Of a stretch of 64,000 nt of DNA, positions 15,375-23,561 are shown piece after piece. This DNA is from Nocardioides sp. URHA0032 (lineage in GTDB: Bacteria > Actinomycetota > Actinomycetes > Propionibacteriales > Nocardioidaceae). The position numbers and the translations under genes were made by a program. The stretch's first letter is position 1. Every line of letters begins with the position of its first letter. The stretch lies in contig NZ_KK211159.1 of assembly GCF_000620645.1 (NCBI RefSeq), positions 718,312-782,311 on the forward strand. The letters are read 5' to 3'. Below the pieces are notes generated by a model. That model saw only the letters and a list, made by a program, of their open reading frames with translations, made no database searches and was not told the DNA's origin.

Positions 15375-16377
15375 GGGTCCCGTTGCGGCGCACGAGGCCG
15401 GCACCGGCCAGCGTCAACCCGCCGGCGACGGCCACCAGCGGCCACGGAGAACGCGCCCAGTCCGGCAGGACCGAGGAGTCCTGGCCCGCGTCGACCGAGG
15501 TCGGGACGGCCGCCGCGTCGGCGGACGTGCCCGGGCTCGTCGCGGTCTCGGTGTCCGGCGCCGTCGCGGTGGCGGCCTCGACACCGCGGTCGCCGTTCGC
15601 GTGGTGACGGCCGCCGTTGGCGGCGTGGTGGGCAGAGACACCCTGGCCCGCGGCGGTGTCCGCCTCGCACGGGGCGACCCAGAAGACCTTGGTCTTCGTG
15701 TCGTTGCCGAGCGAGTACGGCGTCGCCACGGTGAGCTTCACGTGGTAGCCCTGCTTCGGGTGCGGCTCGCCACCACTGAAGCTCAGCGTGTACTGCTCCC
15801 GGCCGTCGAGGTCGGTCCCGCCCCCGGCCGGGTCGCCGCCGACGAAGACCTGGGCCGGAGAGGTGCCGCCGATGGTCACGTCGGAGGTCGGGGCCTGAGC
15901 GGCGAAGGTGACCGTCGAGACGACGTCCTGGCCCTCGTCGAAGCCGAACCACTCCACGTAGAACGTGCAACCGGGGTGCGGGTTGTTGCTCGGGTGGCCG
16001 ACCGCGTCGCCGGGGCCGGCGATCTTCACCGTGCCGTTGTTGCCGGGCGGGTTGTGCCCCTCCTGCTGGCCGATGCCGTTCGATCCCCCGCTGCCGTTCC
16101 CGTTCCCACCGCCGCTGCCGTTCCCGTGGCCGTGGTCGGCCTGCTGGCCCGGCGCGTGGGCATGACCGTAGGCGTGACCCTGGTGCTGGTGCTGCGCGTG
16201 CTCGTGCTGCGGACCCTTCGGGTGGTCCTTGGTCTGGCCGAGGTGCTTCCCGTGGTCCGTGTGGTCGGACTTCGGGTCAGCGGCCGCGGCGCCGGCGAGC
16301 GCACCGCACGACAGCGTCATCAGCGTCGCCGCGGAAGCGAGCGCCATGCCATGGTGTATCCGAGACTTGCTCATCAT
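15367..16377 (-). CDS. His-rich secreted surface protein with degenerate sorting signal
   Basis: A 336-aa exported protein. A signal peptide (MALASAATLMTLSCGALAG) is followed by a His/Gly/Asn-rich segment of about 80 residues with runs such as HEHAQHQHQGHAYGHAHA, a potential Zn, Ni or Cu binding region. A globular middle domain begins at GCTFYVEWFGFDEG and ends at FWVAPCEAD, with two Cys that could pair. A Thr/Ala/Pro-rich stalk leads to a C-terminal anchor: VLPDWA, a hydrophobic stretch and VRRNGTRA, resembling an LPxTG signal with TG replaced by WA. An AGGGAG ribosome binding site precedes the ATG at 16377. It overlaps the sortase gene. The family of the globular domain is unknown to me. 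Confidence 0.88.
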   Translation of the reverse strand: MMSKSRIHHGMALASAATLMTLSCGALAGAAAADPKSDHTDHGKHLGQTKDHPKGPQHEHAQHQHQGHAYGHAHAPGQQADHGHGNGSGGGNGNGSGGSNGIGQQEGHNPPGNNGTVKIAGPGDAVGHPSNNPHPGCTFYVEWFGFDEGQDVVSTVTFAAQAPTSDVTIGGTSPAQVFVGGDPAGGGTDLDGREQYTLSFSGGEPHPKQGYHVKLTVATPYSLGNDTKTKVFWVAPCEADTAAGQGVSAHHAANGGRHHANGDRGVEAATATAPDTETATSPGTSADAAAVPTSVDAGQDSSVLPDWARSPWPLVAVAGGLTLAGAGLVRRNGTRA

Positions 16378-16650
16378 TGGTAGCTCCCTGGTCAGGGCCG
16401 CCCGTGGCAGCCGTGCAGTCCCCCTGCGCCGGGGTTGTTGCCGGACCTGGAGGGTCCTGAACATCGGTCTAGACCAGGGAGGGATCACGCGTAACCTCAC
16501 GGCGGTTTCGTCGTACGGCGGTGTTGTGTCGGCCGACGGGTGGACCGGGCACCGACGAGCCGCTCGACGTGACCCCGCACTTCCACGGGTACGGAGCGTG
16601 CCGCGAGACCAGGACCCGCGCCGGGCCGGCCTGTGACTAGGGTCGACGGC
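16378..16650. other. Divergent intergenic region between surface protein and chitosanase
   Basis: A 273-base non-coding region containing the upstream sequences of the His-rich surface protein (minus strand) and the chitosanase (plus strand). I see a short perfect palindrome GGTCTAGACC at 16466-16475 and the chitosanase -10 at 16638-16643. I see no convincing small gene, riboswitch or RNA. Confidence 0.5.
16638..16643 (+). promoter_or_regulatory. -10 element TAGGGT for leaderless chitosanase transcript
   Basis: TAGGGT is followed by 7 bases and the ATG at 16651. No ribosome binding site is visible, which supports a leaderless mRNA and the choice of start. Confidence 0.5.
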
Positions 16651-17424
16651 ATGCGGCGTGTCCTCCTCGGGGTCCTGCTCCTGCTGCTGGTCGCGCAGCC
16701 GGCGTACTCCGCACCGGCCGGCCTCGACCGGCCGGGGCGCAAGGAGATCGCGATGGAGCTGGTGTCCAGCGCGGAGAACTCCACGCTGAGGTGGCGGCGG
16801 CAGTACACCTACCTCGAGGACATCGGGGACGGCCGCGGCTACACCGGCGGGATCATCGGGTTCTGCTCGGGCACCGGTGACCTGCTGGTCGTCGTCCGCA
16901 GGTACACGAAGGCGCAGCCGGACAACCCGCTCGCGCGCTTCATCCCGGCACTGCGCCGGGTGAACGGGTCGGACTCGCACCGCGGCCTCGGCCAGCCGTT
17001 CGTCCGCGCGTGGCACCGCGCCGCGCACGACGCGGCGTTCCGGCGCGCCCAGGACGCCGAGCGTGACCGGGTCTACTTCGACCCGGCCGTGCGCCGGGCC
17101 AGGGCCGACGGGCTGCGCACCCTGGGCCAGTTCATCTACTACGACGCGATGGTGATGCACGGTCCGGGCAGCGACGCGTCGAGCTTCGGCGGGATCCGGC
17201 GTGCTGTGCTGCGGGTCGCCCGCACCCCTGCCGAGGGCGGCTCGGAAGGCCGGTACCTGAACGCGTTCCTCGACGCCCGCACGCGGGTGATGGAGCAGGA
17301 GGAGGCGCACGCGGACACCTCCCGGATCGACACCGAGCAGCGCCGGTTCCTCCGCGAGCGGAACTTCGGGCTGCGACCGCCGCTCACCTGGCACGTGTAC
17401 GGCGATCGCTACCACATCGGCTGA
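16651..17424 (+). CDS. csn: Secreted chitosanase, glycoside hydrolase family 46
   Basis: A 257-aa exported endo-chitosanase hydrolysing beta-1,4-linked glucosamine polymers. The signal peptide (RRVLLGVLLLLLVAQPAYS) is cleaved before APAG. The GH46 signatures are nearly complete: LVSSAENSTLRW carries the general acid Glu42, and LEDIGDGRGYTGG carries the catalytic Asp60; the 18-residue spacing equals that in the Streptomyces N174 enzyme (Glu22/Asp40). Downstream YYDAMVMHGPG is also typical. The enzyme lets the cell use fungal or arthropod chitosan. The gene is monocistronic. Confidence 0.95.
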   Translation: MRRVLLGVLLLLLVAQPAYSAPAGLDRPGRKEIAMELVSSAENSTLRWRRQYTYLEDIGDGRGYTGGIIGFCSGTGDLLVVVRRYTKAQPDNPLARFIPALRRVNGSDSHRGLGQPFVRAWHRAAHDAAFRRAQDAERDRVYFDPAVRRARADGLRTLGQFIYYDAMVMHGPGSDASSFGGIRRAVLRVARTPAEGGSEGRYLNAFLDARTRVMEQEEAHADTSRIDTEQRRFLRERNFGLRPPLTWHVYGDRYHIG

Positions 17425-17460
17425 GGCAACCGCGGTGGAGGCAGCCGTGCTGGCGGCGGG

Positions 17461-18039
17461 CTAGCGAGGCTGGGGCAGCCCACCGTCGATCAGGCCGTCC
17501 CAGGCACGCAGGAAGTCGTCGGTGAGCCGGTCGTTGCCGTCGAGCGCGCACGAGACGACCGCCCCCGTCCGCACCATCATCAGCTGCTCGGCGGCGGACC
17601 TCGGGTCGCGGTGGTCCAGGCGCCGCAGGAGCTCCTCGAGCTGCCCGGTGACCCAGCCCCTGATCTCGCGCGCATGCACACGTGAGGTGTGGGAGCCGGT
17701 GAACTCGGCCGAGGCGTTGATGAACGGGCAACCGCGCCGTACGGCGCCGAAGTCGTCGCGGGTGAGCACCTCGGCCAGCTCGGTGAGCGCCCCGCGCGGG
17801 TCGTCGGCATTTTGCTCGACGACGCTCGCGACCTGCGCGCGATCAGCGGCGGCCCTGCGATCGAGGTACGCCGCGATCAGGTCGTCCTTGGAGGGGAAGT
17901 GCCGGTAGAGCGTGACCCGGGTGACCCGGGACTCCGCGACGATCCGCTGGATGCCGACGGCGTGGATGCCCTCGTCGTAGAACAGCCGGTCGGCGGTCTG
18001 CAGGATGCGTTCGCGAGCCGGCAGGTCCGAACCCTTCAT
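17461..18039 (-). CDS. TetR/AcrR-family transcriptional regulator
   Basis: A 192-aa repressor. The N-terminal helix-turn-helix is RILQTADRLFYDEGIHAVGI then VTRVTLYRHFPSKDDLIAAYL, the standard TetR pattern; the C-terminal ligand domain is variable. The ATG at 18039 gives the usual N-terminal length. It is divergent from the hydrolase-SDR pair, and a dyad-symmetric site lies in the gap, so it probably represses that pair and itself. The Cys-containing RRGCPFINASAEF is common in regulators that sense reactive compounds, but the ligand is unknown. Confidence 0.93.
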   Translation of the reverse strand: MKGSDLPARERILQTADRLFYDEGIHAVGIQRIVAESRVTRVTLYRHFPSKDDLIAAYLDRRAAADRAQVASVVEQNADDPRGALTELAEVLTRDDFGAVRRGCPFINASAEFTGSHTSRVHAREIRGWVTGQLEELLRRLDHRDPRSAAEQLMMVRTGAVVSCALDGNDRLTDDFLRAWDGLIDGGLPQPR

Positions 18040-18124
18040 CGCCCGTCCACTCCTTCGTCTGTCGCCGTCGGCCCCGACGCTCTTGCCACGGCCGGCGGAC
18101 CGTCCTACGTTAGCCAGCAGGCAG

Positions 18125-18142
18125 GTAGAACGATCGGTATAC
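18125..18142. promoter_or_regulatory. TetR-type operator between regulator and hydrolase genes
   Basis: GTAGAACGATCGGTATAC matches its own reverse complement at 7 of 9 paired positions around a CGATCG centre. It overlaps a TATACA that would be the -10 of the hydrolase gene (18138-18143), so binding would block transcription. Confidence 0.6.
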
Positions 18143-18176
18143 ACCCTCCATCCTCCCCCGCGACGAAGGATCCGTC

Positions 18177-18974
18177 ATGGCCGCTGACCACCCCGTCCTG
18201 TTCATCCACGGTCTCTGGCTGCACGCCCGGTCCTGGGACGACTGGGTCGAGCTCTTCGCGAAGGCGGGGTACGACGCCTCGGCGCCGGGCTGGCCAGGCG
18301 ACCCGGAGACGGTCGAGGAGGCGCGCTCGCGGCCCGAGGAGATCGCGGACCACGGCATCGACGACGTGGTCGCGCACTACGCCGACATCATCGCCGGGAT
18401 GCCGGTGAAGCCGATCCTGGTCGGACATTCGTTCGGTGGCATGATCGCGCAGCGGCTCCTGGGCGAGGACCTGGCGGCCGCGGCGATCGCGATCGACGCC
18501 GCCCAGATCAAGGGCGTCCTCCCGCTGCCGCTGTCGGCCCTGAAGGCGACACTGCCGGTGTTCAAGAACCCGGCCAACAGGCACCGCGCCGTCTCGCTGA
18601 CCGCCGAGCAGTTCCGGTTCGCGTTCGGCAACGCGATCCCCGAGGAGGAGTCGGACGCGCTCTTCGAGAGGTGGGCGATCCCGGCACCCGGCAAGCCGCT
18701 CTTCGAGGCCGCCGCGGCAAACTTCAACCCGCACTCGCCGGCCAAGGTCAACACCGAGAACTCCGGCCGGGGTCCGCTCCTGCTCGTCATGGGCGGCAAG
18801 GACCACACCGTGCCCGAGGCCGTCACCAGGTCCACGCTCAAGCAGTACCGGCACAGCGAGGCGGTCACCGACATCCTCGAGCTCGAGGACCGTGCCCACT
18901 CGCTGACCATCGACCACGGCTGGCGCGACGTCGCGGACGCCTGCCTGTCGTGGCTCGGCAAGCAGGGACTCTGA
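18177..18974 (+). CDS. Alpha/beta hydrolase
   Basis: A 265-aa serine hydrolase of the alpha/beta fold. The oxyanion loop FIHGLWLHARSW, nucleophile elbow GHSFGG, acid MGGKDHTVP and catalytic His in DRAHSLTID are all present. Close relatives are esterases or haloperoxidase-like hydrolases acting on small esters or lactones. A GAAGGA ribosome binding site precedes the ATG. It is followed 3 bp later by an SDR, and both are probably controlled by the divergent TetR regulator, suggesting a small detoxification or catabolic module. Substrate unknown. Confidence 0.92.
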   Translation: MAADHPVLFIHGLWLHARSWDDWVELFAKAGYDASAPGWPGDPETVEEARSRPEEIADHGIDDVVAHYADIIAGMPVKPILVGHSFGGMIAQRLLGEDLAAAAIAIDAAQIKGVLPLPLSALKATLPVFKNPANRHRAVSLTAEQFRFAFGNAIPEEESDALFERWAIPAPGKPLFEAAAANFNPHSPAKVNTENSGRGPLLLVMGGKDHTVPEAVTRSTLKQYRHSEAVTDILELEDRAHSLTIDHGWRDVADACLSWLGKQGL

Positions 18975-18977
18975 CCG

Positions 18978-19745
18978 ATGGATCTCGGGCTGGCCGGCCG
19001 GACCGCGGTCGTCACGGGCGCGAGCAAGGGCATCGGCCTGGCGATCACCCGCGCGCTGGCCGCAGAGGGAGTCACGGTCGTCGCAGGAGCGCTGCACGGC
19101 AGCGAGGAGCTGAGCGCGGTCGCCGGGGCACGTCCGGTCGCGGTCGACCTCACGACGCCGACCGGCCCGGCCGAGCTGGTCGCGGCCGCGGGCGACGCCG
19201 TCGACATCCTCGTCAACAACGTCGGGGCGGTGCGGGCGCGACTCGACGGCTTCGTCGCGCTCTCCGACGAGGAATGGGAGTGGTCGCTGACGATCAACTT
19301 CCTCGCCGCCGTCCGCACCATGAGGGCGGCGATCCCGCGGATGACCGGGCGGCCGGGGGCGAACATCGTGACGGTCAGCTCCGTCAACGCGTTCCTTCCC
19401 GATCCGGGCGTGCTCGACTACAGCGCGGCCAAGGGCGCGCTCAGCAACGTCTGCAAGTCGCTCTCGAAGGAGCTCGGCCCCGGCATCCGGGTCAACACGG
19501 TCAGCCCCGGCCCGGTGCGGACCGACCTGTGGCTGGGCAGCTCGGGCGTCGCCGCGACGGTGGGAGGCGCGAGCGGGAGCGATCCCGCCGACGTCGTACG
19601 CCGGCAGGAGGCCGCGGCTCCCTCGGGGCGGTTCACGCGACCCGAGGAGGTCGCCGACCTGGTGGTCTACCTGGCGAGCGACCGCGCCGCGAACATCACC
19701 GGCAGCGACGTCACGATCGACGGAGGCCTGATCACGACGCTCTGA
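18978..19745 (+). CDS. Short-chain dehydrogenase/reductase
   Basis: A 255-aa classical SDR. NAD(P) binding: TGASKGIG; structural NNVGA; catalytic Ser in VTVSSVNAF and YSAAK. C-terminal SDVTIDGGLITTL closes the fold. It resembles FabG-like oxidoreductases of unknown substrate. It starts 3 bp after the hydrolase stop, so the two are one transcript. Confidence 0.93.
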   Translation: MDLGLAGRTAVVTGASKGIGLAITRALAAEGVTVVAGALHGSEELSAVAGARPVAVDLTTPTGPAELVAAAGDAVDILVNNVGAVRARLDGFVALSDEEWEWSLTINFLAAVRTMRAAIPRMTGRPGANIVTVSSVNAFLPDPGVLDYSAAKGALSNVCKSLSKELGPGIRVNTVSPGPVRTDLWLGSSGVAATVGGASGSDPADVVRRQEAAAPSGRFTRPEEVADLVVYLASDRAANITGSDVTIDGGLITTL

Positions 19746-19748
19746 GGA

Positions 19749-20051
19749 TCATCCCTGTTCGCGACGCTCGTGCAGGCGCTGCTGGGCGGCCGGCAGGAAG
19801 GCCAGGCAGGGCGCCTCGGCGCCCGGGTGCTTCTCGACCAGGTGGAACGTCCACCGGTCCATCGCGGCCAGGTAGCCGTTGTCCGCGCCGGCACGATACG
19901 TCGACCAGGGCCGCTTGGTCCTGGTGAGGCACGTCGTGCAGGTGATCTTGTAGACGAACTGCCGGTCGCCGTCCAGGTCGATCCTGACCGTCGCCAGCGG
20001 ACCGGCCTCCACGGAAGCCTTCCGCTCGCGCGCTGATCGGCTCGCCACCAT
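19749..20051 (-). CDS. Hypothetical protein with CxxC motif
   Basis: A 100-aa protein of no family known to me. It has a single CTTC motif in FVYKITCTTCLTRTK, possibly half of a zinc-binding site, and many aromatic and charged residues but no signal peptide or membrane helix. The ATG at 20051 is one option; an upstream ATG at 20270 would run through repeat A and is unlikely. It is convergent with the SDR gene (3-bp gap). Confidence 0.6.
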   Translation of the reverse strand: MVASRSARERKASVEAGPLATVRIDLDGDRQFVYKITCTTCLTRTKRPWSTYRAGADNGYLAAMDRWTFHLVEKHPGAEAPCLAFLPAAQQRLHERREQG

Positions 20052-20134
20052 CTCGTACCCCTGTCGTCCTCGGCAGGCGAGCCTACGCGGTGGGCCCGTC
20101 GACCGGTGCCGCCGCTCGCGTGGCGTCGCCACGG

Positions 20135-20226
20135 CTTCACCATGGGATCCGGTCGGACCTGCACGTCCCACGGCGAGCACACCACGGCACGTGTCGGTTT
20201 CCCGGAGACCATGGTGAACCGACAGC
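20135..20226. repeat. Dispersed palindromic repeat, copy A
   Basis: About 92 bp whose ends are inverted: CTTCACCATGGGATCC at the left and GACCATGGTGAA near the right, enclosing an imperfect hairpin around CCCACGG. It aligns along its full length with copy B at 38371-38462 (roughly three quarters identical by eye) and shares the GGATCC core with copy C. It sits about 40 bases downstream of the stop of the dimethylglycine-dehydrogenase-like gene. Confidence 0.75.
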
Positions 20227-20266
20227 AGCGCTGGCGGGACCCCACCCCAACGGCCCCCCAGGGCTG

Positions 20267-22660
20267 TCATGCCAACGGAGCGCGGAGAGAGCAGCGCACG
20301 GGATACCGCTCCCCCGCGACGTCGACCTCGAAACCACCGCCGGCGAGCCAGTCGCCGGTGACCGGACCCTCGTGGCGCAGGTAGGCGAGCCCGACGCTGG
20401 AGCCGACGGTCGCGCCCCAGGCTGCGCTGGTGACCTGGCCGGCGGGTACGCCGTCGCGCAGCACCAGCTCACCGCCCCACAGCATCGGCTCGGGTGACCC
20501 GACCACGAACGACACCAGCCGGCGGCGCGGGCCGGCCGCGGCCAGCCGATCACGGTGGTCCGACAACGCCGCGCGGCCCAGGAAGTCCTTCGACCCCGAC
20601 AGCGCGGTCGCGAACACCAGCCCCGCCTCGACCGGCCCGAACTCCGGTGTGAGCTCACGGCCGAAGGCGCGGAAGCCCTTCTCGAGCCGGAGCGACTCGA
20701 TGGCGTAGTAGCCGGCGTCGGTCGCGTCCAGGGCGTCGTACACGGCGCCGGCGTCACCCACGGGCACCAGGAGCTCCCAGCCCAGCTCGCCGACATACGT
20801 CATCCGGGTGGCGCGCAGGTCGACGCCGGCCACCCGGACGAGACGCGACGTGGCGAACGGGAAGCCCTCCTCCGACCAGTCGTCGCCCGACAGCGACGAC
20901 AGCAGGGCGCGGGACCGTGGGCCCATGACGCCGAGCACGGCGTACCGCTCCGTGACGTCGTCAGCCGGTACGCCGTGCAGCGCGAGCCAGTCGAGGTCTC
21001 GGATGGTGGTCGCCGAGCTGGAGACGAGGAGGAAGGACGAGGCGCCGGTCCGGGTGACGGTCAGGTCCGCCTCGTACGTCCCGCGCTCGTTGAGGAACGG
21101 TGTGTACACGCACTGCCCCACGGGCACGTCGACGTCGGCCGCGCACACCCACTGCAGCCCCTCGAGCGCGGACGGACCCGAGACGACGTACTTCGAGAAG
21201 GAGGTCTGGTCGAAGACCGCGACGTCGGTGCGGCAGGCGACCTGCTCGGCGGCCGACCACGGGAGCCAGGACGGCTTGCCCCACGAGTACTCGAGGACCG
21301 GGCCGAAGACGTTGGGGCGCTCCCAGCCCATCCGGGTGCCGAAGAGCGCGCCCGCGCGACCCAGCCGGGAGTGCAGGGGCGAGGTGCGCTGGGGCCGACC
21401 GGACTCGAGCTCGCGGTTCGGCCACGGGAGCGCGTAGTGCAGCCCGAGCACCTCCGAGACCCGCGAGCGCAGCCAGCCGTTGTCGCCGTGGAACGGCGCG
21501 AACCGGCGTACGTCGACCGCGACCAGGTCGTCCTGTGGCTCCCCGGCCACGATCCACTCGGCCAGTGCGCGCCCGGCGCCGCCGGCGGAGGCGATGCCGA
21601 CCGAGTTGAAGCCGGCGCCGACGAAGTACCCCCGGAGTGACGGGGCCTCGCCCAGGAGGAACTGGTTGTCCGGGGTGAACGACTCCGGCCCGTTGTAGAA
21701 CTTCCGGACCCCGGTCTCCTCCAGGGCCGGGACCCGCAGCACGGCCTCGTCCATGAGGACCGAGAAGTGGTCCCAGTCCTCCTCGAGGAGCTGGAACTCG
21801 AACGGGTACGGCAGGTCGTCGGGTGACCGCCACGGCTTCGCCTCGGGCTCGAAGCCACCCACCACGAGCCCTCCGGTCTCCTCCTTGAAGTACGTCCAGC
21901 CGTCGGGGTCGCGCATGATCGGCAGGTCCGGGTGCACACCTGGCACCGCCTCGGTCACGACGTAGAAGTGCTCGGCCGAGTGCAGAGGCACCGTCACGCC
22001 GGCCAGGTCGCCGAGCGCCTTCGCCCACTGGCCGGCGCAGTTCACGACCACCTCGGCCTCGACGTCGCCCGCGTCGGTGCGCACGCCCGTCACGCGGCCG
22101 TCGGCGACCGGGAAGCCCATGACGCGCACCCGCTCGACGACCCGTGCACCGCCGCGCCGCGCGCCGCGCGCCAGCGACTGGGTGAGGTCGGCGGGGTTCA
22201 CCTTCCCGTCCCCGGGCAGCCAGATGGCGCCGAGCAGGTCGTCCACGCGCATCGGTGGCCACAGCTCCTGGGCACGCTCGGGTGAGACGAGCTCGCAGGG
22301 CATGTCGTACACGACCGCGTTGGCGGCCGTACGCCGCAGCTGCACCATCCGGTCCTCGGTGCGCGCGACGACGAGCCCGCCGACGTTGCGGTAGCCGGTC
22401 GCCAGCCCGGTCTCCGCCTCGAGCGAGGCGTACAGCTCCGCGGAGTACTGCACCAGCCGGGTGCCGCTCTCCGAGGCCCGCAGCGGGCCGACCAGCCCGG
22501 CTGCGTGCCAGGTTGTCCCGCACGACAGCGTGCCCTGCTCGAGCAGCAGCACGTCGGTCCAGCCGAGCCTGGTGAGGTGGTAGGCGACCGAGGTGCCGAT
22601 GACACCGCCACCCACCACCACGACGCGGGCACGCGACGGTAGGTCAACCACGGGCGACAT
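20267..22660 (-). CDS. Dimethylglycine/sarcosine dehydrogenase-like FAD oxidoreductase with GcvT domain
   Basis: A 797-aa two-part flavoenzyme. Residues 1 to ~390 form a D-amino-acid-oxidase-like FAD domain (VVVVGGGVIGTSVAYHL; CGTTWHAAGLVGPLR, where the His is the usual covalent flavin-attachment position in this family). Residues ~400-797 form the aminomethyltransferase/GcvT domain and C-terminal barrel (VFDQTSFSKY, YVGELGWELLVP, EKGFRAFGRELT) that binds tetrahydrofolate. Such enzymes oxidise N-methyl amines and pass formaldehyde to folate. The start overlaps the phosphotransferase stop by 17 bp. In its gene context it could oxidise a glutamylated or methylated amine. Confidence 0.92.
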   Translation of the reverse strand: MSPVVDLPSRARVVVVGGGVIGTSVAYHLTRLGWTDVLLLEQGTLSCGTTWHAAGLVGPLRASESGTRLVQYSAELYASLEAETGLATGYRNVGGLVVARTEDRMVQLRRTAANAVVYDMPCELVSPERAQELWPPMRVDDLLGAIWLPGDGKVNPADLTQSLARGARRGGARVVERVRVMGFPVADGRVTGVRTDAGDVEAEVVVNCAGQWAKALGDLAGVTVPLHSAEHFYVVTEAVPGVHPDLPIMRDPDGWTYFKEETGGLVVGGFEPEAKPWRSPDDLPYPFEFQLLEEDWDHFSVLMDEAVLRVPALEETGVRKFYNGPESFTPDNQFLLGEAPSLRGYFVGAGFNSVGIASAGGAGRALAEWIVAGEPQDDLVAVDVRRFAPFHGDNGWLRSRVSEVLGLHYALPWPNRELESGRPQRTSPLHSRLGRAGALFGTRMGWERPNVFGPVLEYSWGKPSWLPWSAAEQVACRTDVAVFDQTSFSKYVVSGPSALEGLQWVCAADVDVPVGQCVYTPFLNERGTYEADLTVTRTGASSFLLVSSSATTIRDLDWLALHGVPADDVTERYAVLGVMGPRSRALLSSLSGDDWSEEGFPFATSRLVRVAGVDLRATRMTYVGELGWELLVPVGDAGAVYDALDATDAGYYAIESLRLEKGFRAFGRELTPEFGPVEAGLVFATALSGSKDFLGRAALSDHRDRLAAAGPRRRLVSFVVGSPEPMLWGGELVLRDGVPAGQVTSAAWGATVGSSVGLAYLRHEGPVTGDWLAGGGFEVDVAGERYPVRCSLRAPLA

Positions 22661-23546
22661 CCTCCAGCAGCCGGGGGAACGCCGGGCCTCGGAACGTCTC
22701 GACCGCCTTCTCGTAGCGGTCCGTCCCCCAGCCGCGGAAGTCGTACGCGATCGGGCTCGCGGCGGACTGGATGAATCCCCACAGCGACCAGCCGTACTCG
22801 CTGCACAGCATCTGCAGCAGCACCCGCGCGAGGTCGGCGCGCGTCGGCGCTCCGAAGTAGTGCGCGACGTACGCCTCGACCTGCTCGGGCGTGAAGCCGC
22901 ACTCGGTCGCGGTGTTGCCGAGCTCGAAGCACGGGTCGTTGTTGCCGGAGTACTCGTAGTCGATCAGCCACACCTGCCGGCCGTCGTCGATGAAGTTCGC
23001 GGCCAGCAGGTCGTTGTTGCACGGCACCGTCGGCCGCGGGGCGACAGCGAGCGCCCGGCGCACGTCCCCCCACGCGGCCGCGTGGTCGTCGTACCCCTCC
23101 GGCAGCCAGTAGCCGTTCTCGCGGACCGTGCGCAGGTACGCCGCCTGCCGGGCGAACATGTCGAAGTCACCGGCGAACCGCGGACCGGCGTGCAGCCGCC
23201 GGCACGCGTCCGCCGCGCGCGCGAGGACCGCCGGGTCCGAGAACGACGCGTCGCTGAGTGCGTCGCCCTGCAGGTAGGTGATCACGAGCATGGACAGGTC
23301 CGGCCGGTACTCGACCACCTCCGCCCCCACGCCCGCGGCCGCCGCGGCCGCGGTGTTGCCCGCCTCGGCGTCCCGGTCGATGCCGAGGAGCGAGGCGTCG
23401 CCCTGCGACCACCGGACGACCAGGTCCAGCTCCCCGTCGTCGGTGGTGACGTGGAGGTTGCGGTTGGTCAGCCCGCCCGGGAGGTCCGAGACCCGCCAGG
23501 ACCGCCCCGCCAGGCAGGCGAGGCGGTCCAGCGGTGGTACCCCCAC
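22644..23546 (-). CDS. Choline/ethanolamine-kinase-like phosphotransferase
   Basis: A 300-aa protein of the APH/choline kinase (LicA) superfamily. GGLTNRNLHV is the nucleotide loop. The Brenner loop reads CNNDLLAANF, with Asn where choline kinases usually have His. The metal site is WLIDYEYSGNNDPCFELGN. The YEYSGNNDP motif is typical of choline/ethanolamine kinases rather than aminoglycoside kinases. The GTG at 23546 follows the permease by 15 bp and the gene overlaps the next one, so permease, kinase and flavoenzyme form an operon, pointing to a quaternary or primary amine substrate. Kinase activity is not certain given the His-to-Asn change. Confidence 0.88.
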   Translation of the reverse strand: MGVPPLDRLACLAGRSWRVSDLPGGLTNRNLHVTTDDGELDLVVRWSQGDASLLGIDRDAEAGNTAAAAAAGVGAEVVEYRPDLSMLVITYLQGDALSDASFSDPAVLARAADACRRLHAGPRFAGDFDMFARQAAYLRTVRENGYWLPEGYDDHAAAWGDVRRALAVAPRPTVPCNNDLLAANFIDDGRQVWLIDYEYSGNNDPCFELGNTATECGFTPEQVEAYVAHYFGAPTRADLARVLLQMLCSEYGWSLWGFIQSAASPIAYDFRGWGTDRYEKAVETFRGPAFPRLLEDVARG

Positions 23547-23561
23547 GTGGTTGGTCGTCGG

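Noticed and set aside
20052..20266. A small gene in the 215-base gap holding repeat A
   Set aside because: No start with ribosome binding site and no coding signal; the repeat explains the region.
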